Shown here: positions 25,819-34,079 of the stretch, piece after piece
Position numbering within the stretch: position 1 is the stretch's first letter
Layout: each line of letters opens with the position of its first letter
Origin: Streptomyces ortus
GTDB lineage: Bacteria; Actinomycetota; Actinomycetes; Streptomycetales; Streptomycetaceae
Length of the DNA: 64,000 bases
Direction: 5' to 3'
Assembly: GCF_026341275.1 (NCBI RefSeq)
Contig: NZ_JAIFZO010000002.1
Location: 5,796,118-5,860,117, forward strand
Notes under the pieces: generated by a model
The model's database searches: none
Told to the model about the DNA's origin: nothing
Seen by the model: the letters and a program-made list of their open reading frames with translations, nothing else
Position numbers and translations under genes: made by a program

Positions 25819-26981
25819 TGAACGACTCTTCCTGGGGGGCACCGCCACAAGCCGGGTACTGGGGGCCGTCCGACCAGGGGCCTGTCCAGGGGGATGCCCC
25901 GGCGGGTCCCGCGTACGATGCGAACCACGCGCAGCAGACTCGCCCCATGCCCATCGTGCCCGACGTACCCGCGCATGGCGGAGACCAGGATGACGACCGG
26001 GGGGCTGCTCGGACGGGCGGCCCCCTGTTCCGCGACGAGACGCAGCCACCGCCGCCGCCGCCGTTCCAGCCTTCGTCGCAGCATCCGCCGCATCCGCAGC
26101 AGCAGTCGCTGAATCCGCAGGAGCCCATGACCAGCGCCGCACAGCCCGCACCCGCGCCGCAGAAGAAGAGCGCGGGCCGCGACCTGGGCGCTGCCATAGG
26201 AGTCGGCGTCGGACTCGGCGTGGTGATCGTCGCGTCGCTGTTCGTCGTCAAGGCCGTCTTCGTCGGCGTCATAACGGTCGCTGTCGTGGTCGGCCTGTGG
26301 GAACTCACGTCGAGGCTCGCGGAGCGCAAGGACATCAAGGCCCCGCTCGTGCCGCTCGCGGTGGGCGGCGCGGCGATGGTCGTCGCCGGTTACGTCCGCG
26401 GGCCCGAGGGCGCCTGGGTGGCGATGGCGCTCACCGCGCTCGCGGTCCTGGTCTGGCGGATGACGGAACCGCCCGACGGCTACCTCAAGGACGTCACCGC
26501 GGGGGTCTTCGCGGCCTTCTACATCCCGTTCCTCGCCACGTTCGTGGCGATGATGCTCACGGCGGACGACGGTGCGTGGCGGGTCCTCACGTTCCTGCTG
26601 CTGGCCGTGGTCAGCGACACCGGGGCGTACGCCGTCGGGTGGCGCTTCGGCACGCACAAGCTCGCTCCGCGCATCAGCCCCGGCAAGACCCGTGAGGGGC
26701 TGCTCGGGGCGATCGCCTTCGCGATGGTGGCGGGCGCGCTGTGCATGCAGTTCCTCATCGACGACGGCACCTGGTGGCAGGGTCTGGTCCTCGGCCTCGC
26801 GGTCGCGGCCAGTGCCACGCTGGGCGACCTCGGTGAGTCGATGATCAAGCGGGACCTGGGCATCAAGGACATGGGCACCTTGCTGCCGGGCCACGGCGGG
26901 ATCATGGACCGGCTGGACTCGCTGCTGCCCACCGCTCCCGTGGTGTGGCTGCTGCTGGTGCTCTTCGTCGGATCGGGCTGA
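25818..26981 (+). CDS. cdsA: Phosphatidate cytidylyltransferase
   Basis: CdsA makes CDP-diacylglycerol from phosphatidate and CTP, the branch point of phospholipid synthesis. The 387 residues begin with a ~115-residue Pro/Gln-rich cytoplasmic segment, unlike the compact E. coli enzyme. About eight membrane helices follow. The CDP-transferase signature SMIKRDLGIKDMGTLLPGHG is followed by GIMDRLDS. DTGAYAVGWRFG is the conserved loop. It is translationally coupled to frr. A convergent small gene follows 42 bp after it. Confidence 0.94.
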   Translation: MNDSSWGAPPQAGYWGPSDQGPVQGDAPAGPAYDANHAQQTRPMPIVPDVPAHGGDQDDDRGAARTGGPLFRDETQPPPPPPFQPSSQHPPHPQQQSLNPQEPMTSAAQPAPAPQKKSAGRDLGAAIGVGVGLGVVIVASLFVVKAVFVGVITVAVVVGLWELTSRLAERKDIKAPLVPLAVGGAAMVVAGYVRGPEGAWVAMALTALAVLVWRMTEPPDGYLKDVTAGVFAAFYIPFLATFVAMMLTADDGAWRVLTFLLLAVVSDTGAYAVGWRFGTHKLAPRISPGKTREGLLGAIAFAMVAGALCMQFLIDDGTWWQGLVLGLAVAASATLGDLGESMIKRDLGIKDMGTLLPGHGGIMDRLDSLLPTAPVVWLLLVLFVGSG

Positions 26982-27023
26982 CCGGGCCGGGAGCACCGCG
27001 TGACCCAGGGGACCCCCGGCCGA

Positions 27024-27458
27024 TCAGGGCCGGGGGTCCTCGGCGTCCGGGCCCGCCGGGGAGTACTCGTGCGGCCGGCCGCCCTGCCACTTCACCCACC
27101 GCGGGTCGTCCAGCAGCTCCCAGGCGTCGTCCGGCAGGCCCGCCCTCCGCAGGAACTCGACCAGGTCGGTGTCGCTGTGGGCGAGCCCGAAGACCTGGCC
27201 GTGGATGGTGACCCGGCGCCCGCGGGCACCTGTCATGCGGTGCACGACGATGGGCGCGGAATTCGTCCCGCTAGTACCGCTAGTACCGCCAGTACCGCTA
27301 GTACCGCCAGTACCGCCAGTACCGCCAGTACCGCGAGTACCGCCAGTACCGCCAGTACCGCCAGTACTGCTAGTTCCGCTGGGTTCGTTCGTCCCGCTCA
27401 TCCGGCTCGTCTCGTTCGTGTTCTCGTCCTGCGGCCGTTCGCCGTTCACGCCGTTCAC
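27024..27458 (-). CDS. Hypothetical protein with Gly-Gly-Thr repeat
   Basis: I do not recognise this 144-residue protein by function. The C-terminal ~70 residues (MTGARGRRVTIHGQVFGLAH onward) look like a small conserved Streptomyces domain containing DLVEFLRRAGLPDDAWELLDDP. Ahead of it is a run of Gly-Gly-Thr triplets encoded by twelve 9-bp units. The GTG at 27458 overlaps the stop of the upstream DUF6233 gene by 4 nt (GTGA), arguing that both are one operon. A short form starting at the internal MTGARG is possible. It converges on cdsA. Confidence 0.65.
   Translation of the reverse strand: MNGVNGERPQDENTNETSRMSGTNEPSGTSSTGGTGGTGGTRGTGGTGGTGGTSGTGGTSGTSGTNSAPIVVHRMTGARGRRVTIHGQVFGLAHSDTDLVEFLRRAGLPDDAWELLDDPRWVKWQGGRPHEYSPAGPDAEDPRP
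27273..27380. repeat. 9-bp x12 tandem repeat coding Gly-Gly-Thr
   Basis: Twelve contiguous 9-bp units, AGTACCGCC or close variants, read on the minus strand as GGC GGT ACT. The units keep the reading frame of the minus-strand gene. Copy-number change would alter the protein without frameshift. Confidence 0.93.
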
Positions 27459-27802
27459 AGCACACCCAGATCGTTGTCGGGCCGGCAGTAGGGGCACGCG
27501 GTGATGCCGTCCTCCGTGAGAGCCCGGAGCGCCTGCTCACGGGGCAGCGGTTTCGTGTTCTTGCCCGCCATGCCGCAGTCGTCCGTATGGACGGCTTCGG
27601 GGGTGGGTCTGCCACCCGCTCTGCGCAGCGCGAGCTTCCAGCCGGGCGCGGCCGAGGGCACGATGCGGGCGGGGGCTGCACGGACGGCGGCTGCCTCCTG
27701 ACGTTCGAGCTCGGCGATGGTGTCGTCCGTGCGGCGCAGCTGCCAGGCCAGCCATTCGCGGACGCTGCGCAGACGATCCAGACGAGACACTTTATCGGAC
27801 AC
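27455..27802 (-). CDS. DUF6233 family protein
   Basis: The 115-residue protein matches the Streptomyces DUF6233 family by eye. It has a basic helical N-terminus (RLRSVREWLAWQLRRTDDTI) and a C-terminal CHC-like zinc-type module with HTDDCGMAGKNTKPLPREQ and ACPYCRP. Four potential metal ligands (His, Cys and a CxxC pair) suggest a small zinc-binding fold. The function is unknown. Its stop overlaps the next minus-strand gene by 4 nt. The divergent rlmN gene starts 152 bp away. Confidence 0.75.
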   Translation of the reverse strand: MSDKVSRLDRLRSVREWLAWQLRRTDDTIAELERQEAAAVRAAPARIVPSAAPGWKLALRRAGGRPTPEAVHTDDCGMAGKNTKPLPREQALRALTEDGITACPYCRPDNDLGVL

Positions 27803-27954
27803 GCGTTCGATTCTAGGTCCAACTGTGGCCTAGATGGCAACGCCCCCGCCGGAAGAGGCCCTTGAACCCGCGCGGGCCGACGAGACGTGACCGCACATCC
27901 CCCGGAAACGCGCGGCTCAGGTCACACGAATCGATCTGCGACACTGGTACAGCC

Positions 27955-29061
27955 ATGCCTAAGCCCGGAGAACTCACATTCGTCGCCCCCCGCGGAGCCA
28001 AGAAGCCGCCGCGGCACCTTGCCGATCTCACGCCTGCCGAGCGTAAAGAGGCTGTTGCCGCGGTCGGTGAGAAGCCGTTCCGTGCCAAACAGCTCTCGCA
28101 GCACTACTTCTCGCGGTTCGCGCACGATCCCGAGCAGTGGACCGACATCCCTGCCGGCTCGCGCACCAAGCTGCAGGAAGCGCTGCTGCCCGAGCTGATG
28201 ACGGTCGTGCGGCATCTGTCCACCGACGCGGACACCACCCGCAAGACCCTCTGGCGGCTCTTCGACGGCACGCTCGTCGAGTCCGTGCTGATGCGCTACC
28301 CGGACCGGGTCACCATGTGCATCAGCTCGCAGGCGGGCTGCGGGATGAACTGCCCGTTCTGCGCGACGGGACAGGCCGGCCTCGACAGGAACCTGTCGAC
28401 CGGTGAGATCGTGCACCAGATCGTCGACGTTATGCGTGCGCTGCGGGACGGGGAGATCCCCGGCGGCCCGGCGCGGCTCAGCAACATCGTCTTCATGGGC
28501 ATGGGGGAGCCGCTCGCCAACTACAAGCGGGTCGTCCAGTCCATCCGGGCCCTCACCGACCCGGAGCCGGACGGCCTCGGGCTCTCGCAGCGTGGGATCA
28601 CCGTCTCGACCGTCGGTCTGGTGCCCGCCATCAACCGGTTCGCCGACGAGGGCTTCAAGTGCCGGCTCGCCATCTCCCTGCACGCACCGGACGACGAGCT
28701 GCGCGACACCCTCGTACCGGTCAACACGCGGTGGAAGGTGCGGGAAGTGCTGGACGCGGGCTGGGAGTACGCGGCCAGGTCGGGGCGTCGGCTCTCCATC
28801 GAGTACGCGCTGATCCGGGACATCAACGACCAGGCGTGGCGCGGCGACCGGCTCGGGCGGATGCTCAAGGGCAAGCCGGTCCATGTGAACCTGATCCCGC
28901 TGAACCCGACACCCGGCTCCAAGTGGACCGCCTCGCGGCCCGAGGACGAGAAGGCGTTCGTCGAGGCGATCGCCGCCCACGGCGTGCCCGTCACCGTCCG
29001 GGACACCCGGGGCCAGGAGATCGACGGGGCGTGCGGGCAGCTCGCGGCCACCGAGCGGTAG
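27955..29061 (+). CDS. rlmN: 23S rRNA/tRNA adenine-C2 methyltransferase RlmN
   Basis: RlmN is a radical-SAM enzyme that makes m2A2503 in 23S rRNA and m2A37 in tRNA. The 368 residues contain the cluster motif CGMNCPFCATGQAGLDRNLS (Cys-x3-Cys-x2-Cys), FMGMGEPLANY, and the catalytic Cys in a C-terminal DGACGQL. All expected Cys are present. I use ATG 27955 (MPKPGELTF); it has little Shine-Dalgarno, so the mRNA may be leaderless. It is followed by the TPP riboswitch of the thiamine importer. Confidence 0.96.
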   Translation: MPKPGELTFVAPRGAKKPPRHLADLTPAERKEAVAAVGEKPFRAKQLSQHYFSRFAHDPEQWTDIPAGSRTKLQEALLPELMTVVRHLSTDADTTRKTLWRLFDGTLVESVLMRYPDRVTMCISSQAGCGMNCPFCATGQAGLDRNLSTGEIVHQIVDVMRALRDGEIPGGPARLSNIVFMGMGEPLANYKRVVQSIRALTDPEPDGLGLSQRGITVSTVGLVPAINRFADEGFKCRLAISLHAPDDELRDTLVPVNTRWKVREVLDAGWEYAARSGRRLSIEYALIRDINDQAWRGDRLGRMLKGKPVHVNLIPLNPTPGSKWTASRPEDEKAFVEAIAAHGVPVTVRDTRGQEIDGACGQLAATER

Positions 29062-29133
29062 TCTGGCGGGGCGTACGGGTATCCCGTATGACGACAGCTT
29101 CACGGATAGCTTCATAGACATCTTCATATTCCG

Positions 29134-29222
29134 ACAGGGGAGCGCCACAGCGCTGAGAGTGCGGGACAGCCCGCAGACCCTCTGAACCTCGCCCAGGTCA
29201 TTCTGGGTAGGAAGTTCGGTCA
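29134..29222 (+). ncRNA. TPP riboswitch (THI element)
   Basis: The sequence has the conserved THI-box parts in order: ACAGGGGAGC, then GCTGAGAGTGCGGG, CCGCAGACCCTCTGAACCT and CTGGGTAGGAAGTTCGGTC. These form the pyrophosphate and pyrimidine sensor arms around the CTGAGAG core. It lies 88 nt before thiB and predicts repression of the thiB-thiP-thiQ importer when thiamine pyrophosphate is plentiful. Confidence 0.95.
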
Positions 29223-29238
29223 CTACTCAAGCTGTTGC

Positions 29239-29275
29239 GCCCTGCCCGGGATCCGTTCGAGGTCCCGGGCAGGGC
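29239..29275 (+). terminator. Hairpin in the riboswitch expression platform
   Basis: GCCCTGCCCGGGA (29239-29251) pairs with TCCCGGGCAGGGC (29263-29275), a perfect 13-bp GC-rich stem. It sits between the aptamer and the thiB Shine-Dalgarno. A smaller CCTGG/CCAGG stem (29286-29300) overlaps AGGAGG. The first could terminate transcription, the second mask the ribosome site; which operates is not clear. Confidence 0.6.
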
Positions 29276-29309
29276 CGCGTCTCTTCCTGGTCAACCCAGG
29301 AGGAATCGA

Positions 29310-30410
29310 GTGAGCAACAAGAGCAGCATCTTCAGGATCACCGCCCTGATCGCGGTCGGTGGTCTCGGGGTCGTCGCGCTCAGCGCGTGCGGGGCGTCCG
29401 GCGACGGAGGCGACGACGGCGGCTCCGGGTCCAAGACCGTCACCCTCGTCAGCCATGACTCCTTCGCCTACACCAAGGAAGTACTGAAGGACTTCGAGAA
29501 GGAGTCCGGGTACAAGGTCAGGGTCCTGAAGGACGGCGACGCCGGGCAGGCCGTCAACAAGGCCGTCCTCACCAAGGACAACCCGCAGGGAGACGTCTTC
29601 TTCGGCGTCGACAACACCCTGCTCTCCCGCGCGCTCGACAACGGGCTGTTCCAGTCGTACGAGGCCGAGGGCGCCGACCGCGTCCAGGCCCGGTACCGCG
29701 TCGACCAGGGCAAGCACCGGGTCACGCCCATCGACTCCGGTGACATCTGCGTCAACTACGACAAGGCGTACTTCACCGAGCACAAGCTGGCCGTGCCGAC
29801 GTCCTTCGACGATCTGATCAAGCCCGCGTACAAAGACCTGCTCGTCACCGAGAACGCCTCCACCTCCTCACCCGGCCTCGGCTTCCTGCTCGGCACCGCC
29901 GCGAAGTACGGCGACGACGGCTGGGAGGGCTACTGGAAGAAGCTCAAGGCCAACGGCGTGAAGGTCGTCGACGGCTGGGAGCAGGCCTACAACGAGGAGT
30001 TCTCCGGGTCCGCCGGCGGCAAGAAGGCCAAGGGCGACAGGCCGCTCGTCGTCTCGTACGCGTCCTCGCCGCCCGCCGAGGTCATCTACGCCGACCCCAA
30101 GCCCAGGACGGCGCCGACCGGTGTCGCGGACGGCACCTGCTTCCGCCAGGTCGAGTACGCCGGCCTGCTGAGCAACGCGAAGAACACCGAGGGCGCCAAG
30201 GCGCTCATCGACTTCCTGATCGGCAAGCGGTTTCAGGAGGACATGCCGCTCAACATGTTCGTGTACCCGGTGGTCGAGGGCGCCAAGGTGCCCGACGCGT
30301 TCACGCAGTACGGTCCCGCCGCCGCGAACCCCGAGACCCTGGACCCCGCCAGGATCGCCGACAACCGTGACGAGTGGGTCAAGTCATGGACCTCGCTCGT
30401 ACTGAAGTAG
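29310..30410 (+). CDS. thiB: Thiamine ABC transporter substrate-binding lipoprotein
   Basis: The 366-residue product is a type-2 periplasmic-binding-like protein. A signal peptide ends in lipobox LSAC, with Cys27 the lipidation site. The domain resembles ThiB, with SGDICVNYDKAYFTEHKL and SVGV-like hinge regions; it would bind thiamine or TPP outside the membrane. The GTG at 29310 has AGGAGG 7 nt upstream. The TPP riboswitch directly before it is strong evidence of the ligand. Its 3' end overlaps thiP by 25 nt. Confidence 0.93.
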   Translation: MSNKSSIFRITALIAVGGLGVVALSACGASGDGGDDGGSGSKTVTLVSHDSFAYTKEVLKDFEKESGYKVRVLKDGDAGQAVNKAVLTKDNPQGDVFFGVDNTLLSRALDNGLFQSYEAEGADRVQARYRVDQGKHRVTPIDSGDICVNYDKAYFTEHKLAVPTSFDDLIKPAYKDLLVTENASTSSPGLGFLLGTAAKYGDDGWEGYWKKLKANGVKVVDGWEQAYNEEFSGSAGGKKAKGDRPLVVSYASSPPAEVIYADPKPRTAPTGVADGTCFRQVEYAGLLSNAKNTEGAKALIDFLIGKRFQEDMPLNMFVYPVVEGAKVPDAFTQYGPAAANPETLDPARIADNRDEWVKSWTSLVLK

Positions 30411-32104
30411 CGCCCGGCGCGCGCCCCCGGCCCTCGCGCCGGGGGCGGGGCGCGGCGCGGCTCGGGCTCATGGCCGTGCCCGTCGCGTTCTTCGGGGTCT
30501 TCTTCGCCTATCCGGTCGTCGCGATCACCGTGCGCGGGCTGAAGGTCGACGGGGTCTGGCGGTTCGGGCGGATCGCGGACGTGCTCGGCCAGTCCGACAT
30601 CCGGCACGTCCTGTGGTTCACGACCTGGCAGGCGCTCGCCTCGACCGCGCTCACCCTGCTGATCGCGCTCCCCGGCGCGTACGTCTTCGCGCGCTTCGAG
30701 TTCAGGGGCAAGCAGATCCTGCGGGCCGTCGTCACCGTGCCGTTCGTACTGCCGACGGTCGTCGTGGGCACGGCCTTCCTGGCGCTGCTCGGACGCGGCG
30801 GGCTGCTGGACGAGCTGTGGGGCGTACGCCTGGACACCACCGTGTGGGCCATCCTGCTCGCGCACGTCTTCTTCAACTACGCGGTCGTCGTCCGCACGGT
30901 CGGCGGCCTCTGGTCGCAGCTCGACCCGCGGCAGGAGGAGGCCGCGCGGATGCTCGGCGCCTCCCGGTTCGCGGCCTGGCGCACGGTGACGCTCCCGGCG
31001 CTCGGCCCGGCCGTGGCCGCCGCCGCGCTCATGGTGTTCCTCTTCACCTTCACCTCCTTCGGTGTCGTGCAGATCCTCGGCGGCCCCACCTTCTCGACGC
31101 TCGAAGTCGAGATCTACCGGCAGACCTCGGAGATCTTCGACCTCTCGACGGCCGCCGTGCTGACGCTCGTCCAGTTCGCCGCGGTGGGCGCGATCCTCGC
31201 CGTCCACGCCCGGACCGTACGGCGGCGCGAGACGGCCCTGCGGCTGGTCGACGCCGCGGCCACCGCGCGACGGCCGCGCGGGGCGGGGCAGTGGGCGCTG
31301 CTCGCGGGTGTCCTCGGCTCCATCGCCGTCCTGCTCGTGCTGCCGCTGGCCGTCCTGGTCCAGCGCTCGCTGGACGCCCCCGGCTTCGGCTACTACAAGG
31401 CGCTCACCCGCAACGAGGGCAGTCTCTTCCTGGTCCCGCCGATCGACGCCGTCGGCAACTCGCTGCGGTACGCCTTCGCCGCGACCGCCATCGCGCTGCT
31501 GATCGGCGGACTCGCGGCAGCCGCCCTCACCCGCCGGGACACCGGACGCCTCGGACGGCTCGTACGGGGCTTCGACGCGCTGCTCATGCTGCCGCTCGGG
31601 GTCTCCGCCGTGACCGTCGGTTTCGGCTTCCTCATCGCGCTCGACGAGCCGCCGCTGGACCTGCGGAGCAGCTGGATCCTCGTGCCGCTCGCGCAGGCGC
31701 TGGTGGGCGTCCCCTTCGTCGTACGGACCATGCTGCCGGTGCTGCGGGCGGTGGACGGGCGTCTGCGCGAAGCCGCGGCGGTGCTCGGGGCCTCGCCGTG
31801 GCGGGTGTGGCGCGAGGTCGATCTGCCGCTGGTGCGGCGGGCGCTGCTGATCGCGGCCGGGTTCGCCTTCGCGGTGTCGCTGGGCGAGTTCGGCGCGACC
31901 GTCTTCATCGCACGGCCCGACAATCCGACGCTGCCGGTCGCCGTGGCACGACTGCTCGGCCGGGCCGGCGACCTCAACTACGGGCAGGCCATGGCCCTGT
32001 CGACCATCCTGATGCTGGTGTGCGCGGTGGCGCTGCTGGTCCTCGAACGCCTGCGCACCGACCTGCGCAACGGCCCTCGCTCCGACCGGACGGGAGAGTT
32101 CTGA
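30386..32104 (+). CDS. thiP: Thiamine ABC transporter permease
   Basis: This is a fused permease of 572 residues with two tandem binding-protein-dependent transport domains, about twelve membrane segments, like ThiP. Each half has the EAA loop: EEAARMLGASRFAAWRTVTL near 190-209 and REAAAVLGASPWRVWREVDL near 460-479. The ATG at 30386 lies inside thiB, 25 nt before its stop. thiQ begins 2 nt after its end. The length matches fused ThiP rather than paired half-size permeases. Confidence 0.92.
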   Translation: MDLARTEVAPGARPRPSRRGRGAARLGLMAVPVAFFGVFFAYPVVAITVRGLKVDGVWRFGRIADVLGQSDIRHVLWFTTWQALASTALTLLIALPGAYVFARFEFRGKQILRAVVTVPFVLPTVVVGTAFLALLGRGGLLDELWGVRLDTTVWAILLAHVFFNYAVVVRTVGGLWSQLDPRQEEAARMLGASRFAAWRTVTLPALGPAVAAAALMVFLFTFTSFGVVQILGGPTFSTLEVEIYRQTSEIFDLSTAAVLTLVQFAAVGAILAVHARTVRRRETALRLVDAAATARRPRGAGQWALLAGVLGSIAVLLVLPLAVLVQRSLDAPGFGYYKALTRNEGSLFLVPPIDAVGNSLRYAFAATAIALLIGGLAAAALTRRDTGRLGRLVRGFDALLMLPLGVSAVTVGFGFLIALDEPPLDLRSSWILVPLAQALVGVPFVVRTMLPVLRAVDGRLREAAAVLGASPWRVWREVDLPLVRRALLIAAGFAFAVSLGEFGATVFIARPDNPTLPVAVARLLGRAGDLNYGQAMALSTILMLVCAVALLVLERLRTDLRNGPRSDRTGEF

Positions 32105-32106
32105 CC

Positions 32107-33153
32107 ATGCTCAAACTCGATGGGGCGACCGTACGGTTCGGGGGGCGGGCCGTGCTCGACGAGGTCGGGCTCGATGTCGCCGAGCACGAGCTCGTGTGCG
32201 TTCTCGGGCCCAGCGGCAGCGGCAAGTCGACGCTGCTCAGGGCCGTCGCCGGACTCCAGGAACTGGACGGCGGGCGGGTGTTCCTGGACGGGCGCGATCT
32301 CGACGGCGTGCCCGCCCACAAGCGGGGGGTCGGTCTCATGTTCCAGGACCATCAGCTGTTCCCGCAGCGTGACGTGGCCGGAAACGTGGCCTTCGGGCTG
32401 CGGATGCACGGGGAGTCCAAGCAGCGGCAGGCGCTGCGGGTGGGGGAGTTGCTGGAGCTTGTGGGGCTCCCGGGTGCGCAGGGGAGGGCCGTCGCCTCCC
32501 TCTCCGGGGGTGAGCAGCAGCGGGTGGCGCTCGCCCGTGCGCTGGCCCCGCGGCCCCGGCTGCTGATGCTCGACGAACCGCTCGGCCAGCTGGACCGCTC
32601 CCTGCGTGAACGGCTGGTGGTCGAACTGCGCGAGCTGTTCGCTGAGTTGGGCACCACCGTGCTCGCGGTCACCCATGACCAGGGCGAGGCCTTCGCGCTC
32701 GCCGACCGGGTCGTCGTGATGCGGGACGGGCGGATCGCCCAGTCGGGTACGCCGCTTGAGGTCTGGCAGCGCCCGGCCGACGCGTTCGTGGCCCGCTTCC
32801 TCGGCTTCGAGAACGTGACCGGGGCGACTGTTTCCGGTCAGGTCGCGGACACACCCTGGGGCAAGTTGCCTGTGCCGTCCGGCACTTCGCAGGGCGCGGG
32901 CACGCTGCTCGTCAGGCCCGCGGGGGTACGCCTCGTGCCGGTCGAGGAGGGGCTGCGGTGCACGGTGGCCGCGCGGACCTTCCGGGGCACGCATGTCGCC
33001 GTACGGCTGCAGCCCGAGGGGGTGGCGCGGCTGGAGGCGGCGTGTGCGTTGCGGGATGCGCCGGAGGTGGGGGAGGAGGTGGGGGTGGTGTTCGACGCGG
33101 GTGAGGTTGTGGTGCTGGCGGGGGGCTCGGGTGCGTCGTTCCCCCGCCCCTGA
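32107..33153 (+). CDS. thiQ: Thiamine ABC transporter ATP-binding protein
   Basis: The 348-residue ATPase has Walker A GPSGSGKST, Q-loop MFQDHQLFP, signature LSGGEQQRVALARAL, Walker B LLMLDEPLGQLD and switch His in VTHDQGEA. A TOBE-like C-terminal domain (about 245-345) follows, longer than in E. coli ThiQ. It completes the TPP-riboswitch-controlled importer. Downstream come a Streptomyces GTTCCCCGCGCCCCT element and then two insertion sequences, so the operon terminates at the IS boundary. Confidence 0.92.
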   Translation: MLKLDGATVRFGGRAVLDEVGLDVAEHELVCVLGPSGSGKSTLLRAVAGLQELDGGRVFLDGRDLDGVPAHKRGVGLMFQDHQLFPQRDVAGNVAFGLRMHGESKQRQALRVGELLELVGLPGAQGRAVASLSGGEQQRVALARALAPRPRLLMLDEPLGQLDRSLRERLVVELRELFAELGTTVLAVTHDQGEAFALADRVVVMRDGRIAQSGTPLEVWQRPADAFVARFLGFENVTGATVSGQVADTPWGKLPVPSGTSQGAGTLLVRPAGVRLVPVEEGLRCTVAARTFRGTHVAVRLQPEGVARLEAACALRDAPEVGEEVGVVFDAGEVVVLAGGSGASFPRP

Positions 33154-33197
33154 GGGGGGCGACAAGATTGCGCCGTTCCCCGCGCCCCTAACTGTCC

Positions 33198-33660
33198 CTA
33201 ACAAAGGCGTTGGACGTGGCGGTGGGTGATCAGGCAGACGGCGAGTCCGAGGAACGCTTCGTGGATGTCGTCGCGTCGTTCCCAGCGGATGCGCAGGCGG
33301 CGGAAGCCGTGGAGCCAGGCGATCGTGCGCTCGACGACATAGCGGAAAATGCCCAGGCCAGTGCCGTGAGGCTCGCCTCGCTTCGCGATCACGGGGCGGA
33401 TCCCGCGCTGCCAGAGCAGACGGCGGTACTTGTCGTGGTCGTAGCCACGGTCGGCCAGCAGCGCATCCGGCCGTCGGCGGGGTCTGCCGACCTGGCCCGC
33501 GACGGCCGGGATCTTGTCGAGCAGCGGCATGAGCTGGGTGATGTCGTTGCGGTTTCCGCCGGTCAGCGACACGGCGAGCGGGATGCCCTGGCCGTCGACG
33601 ATGAGGTGGTGCTTGCTGCCCGGACGTGCGCGGTCGACCGGGCTGGGTCCGCTTTTGGGC
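33198..33660 (-). CDS. IS5-family transposase, second frame (OrfB part)
   Basis: This is the downstream half made by -1 slippage at 33653-33659; it need not have its own start. It carries the second catalytic Asp in ALLADRGYDHDKYR and the Glu in YVVERTIAWLHGFRRLRIRW, completing the DDE triad. Its stop lies inside the left inverted repeat. No truncation or extra stop is seen, so the element may be functional. Confidence 0.85.
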
Positions 33661-34039
33661 CTCGCCGGGCCGCGCGGACGTGCGAGGAGTCGATCACCGC
33701 CCTGGACCAGTCCAGCTGGTTTTTCGACCGCAGTTTCTCCAGCAGCAGCACATGCAGCTGGTCCCAGACGCCGGCCTCGTTCCAGGCCGCCAGGCGCCGC
33801 CAGCAGGTCATCCCCGAGCCGAAGCCCAGCTCCTGGGGCAGGTACTCCCACTGGATCCCGGTGTGCAGGACGAACAGGATCCCGCACAGGGCCTGCCGGT
33901 CCGGCACGCGAGGTCTGCCCTCGACCAGCTTCGGCGCCGGCTCGGGCAACAACGGCTCGATCAGTGCCCACAGTTCATCCGACACGATCCACGGTCGCGA
34001 CTGACGTTTCCCCACGACCAGACCAACGACAGACCGCAC
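33563..34039 (-). CDS. IS5-family transposase, first frame (OrfA)
   Basis: This 158-residue frame holds the N-terminal domain (LWALIEPLLPEPAPKLVEGR, HTGIQWEYLPQELGFGSGMT) and the first catalytic Asp in RAVIDSSHVRA. A GTG at 34015 is an alternative start. The frame departs from family sequence after RRGPK. There the minus strand reads C CCA AAA, a perfect X XXY YYZ slippery heptamer (complement of 33653-33659). A -1 shift continues as SGPSPVDRARPGSKHHL in the second frame. The fused product would be about 280 residues. Confidence 0.88.
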   Translation of the reverse strand: MRSVVGLVVGKRQSRPWIVSDELWALIEPLLPEPAPKLVEGRPRVPDRQALCGILFVLHTGIQWEYLPQELGFGSGMTCWRRLAAWNEAGVWDQLHVLLLEKLRSKNQLDWSRAVIDSSHVRAARRGPKADPARSTAHVRAASTTSSSTARASRSPCR

Positions 34040-34079
34040 CGATAGTCACATGATCAACGGCTTTTGTTAGAGACAGTAA

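Larger units (their letters stand above)
33192..34076 (-). mobile_element. IS5-family insertion sequence with frameshifted transposase
   Basis: The 885-bp element has imperfect terminal inverted repeats: CTGTCCCTAACAAAGGCGTTG at the left and CTGTCTCTAACAAAAGCCGT at the right (read inward). Each end abuts TAA (33189-33191 and 34077-34079), a 3-bp target duplication of the TNA type seen in IS5-family groups. Its only cargo is a two-frame transposase read on the minus strand. Confidence 0.88.

Noticed and set aside
27000..27491. A plus-strand reading with Ala-Ser-Thr repeats
   Set aside because: It is the complement of the 9-bp Gly-Gly-Thr coding repeat; the minus-strand frame has a 4-nt overlap with DUF6233 and a conserved end.
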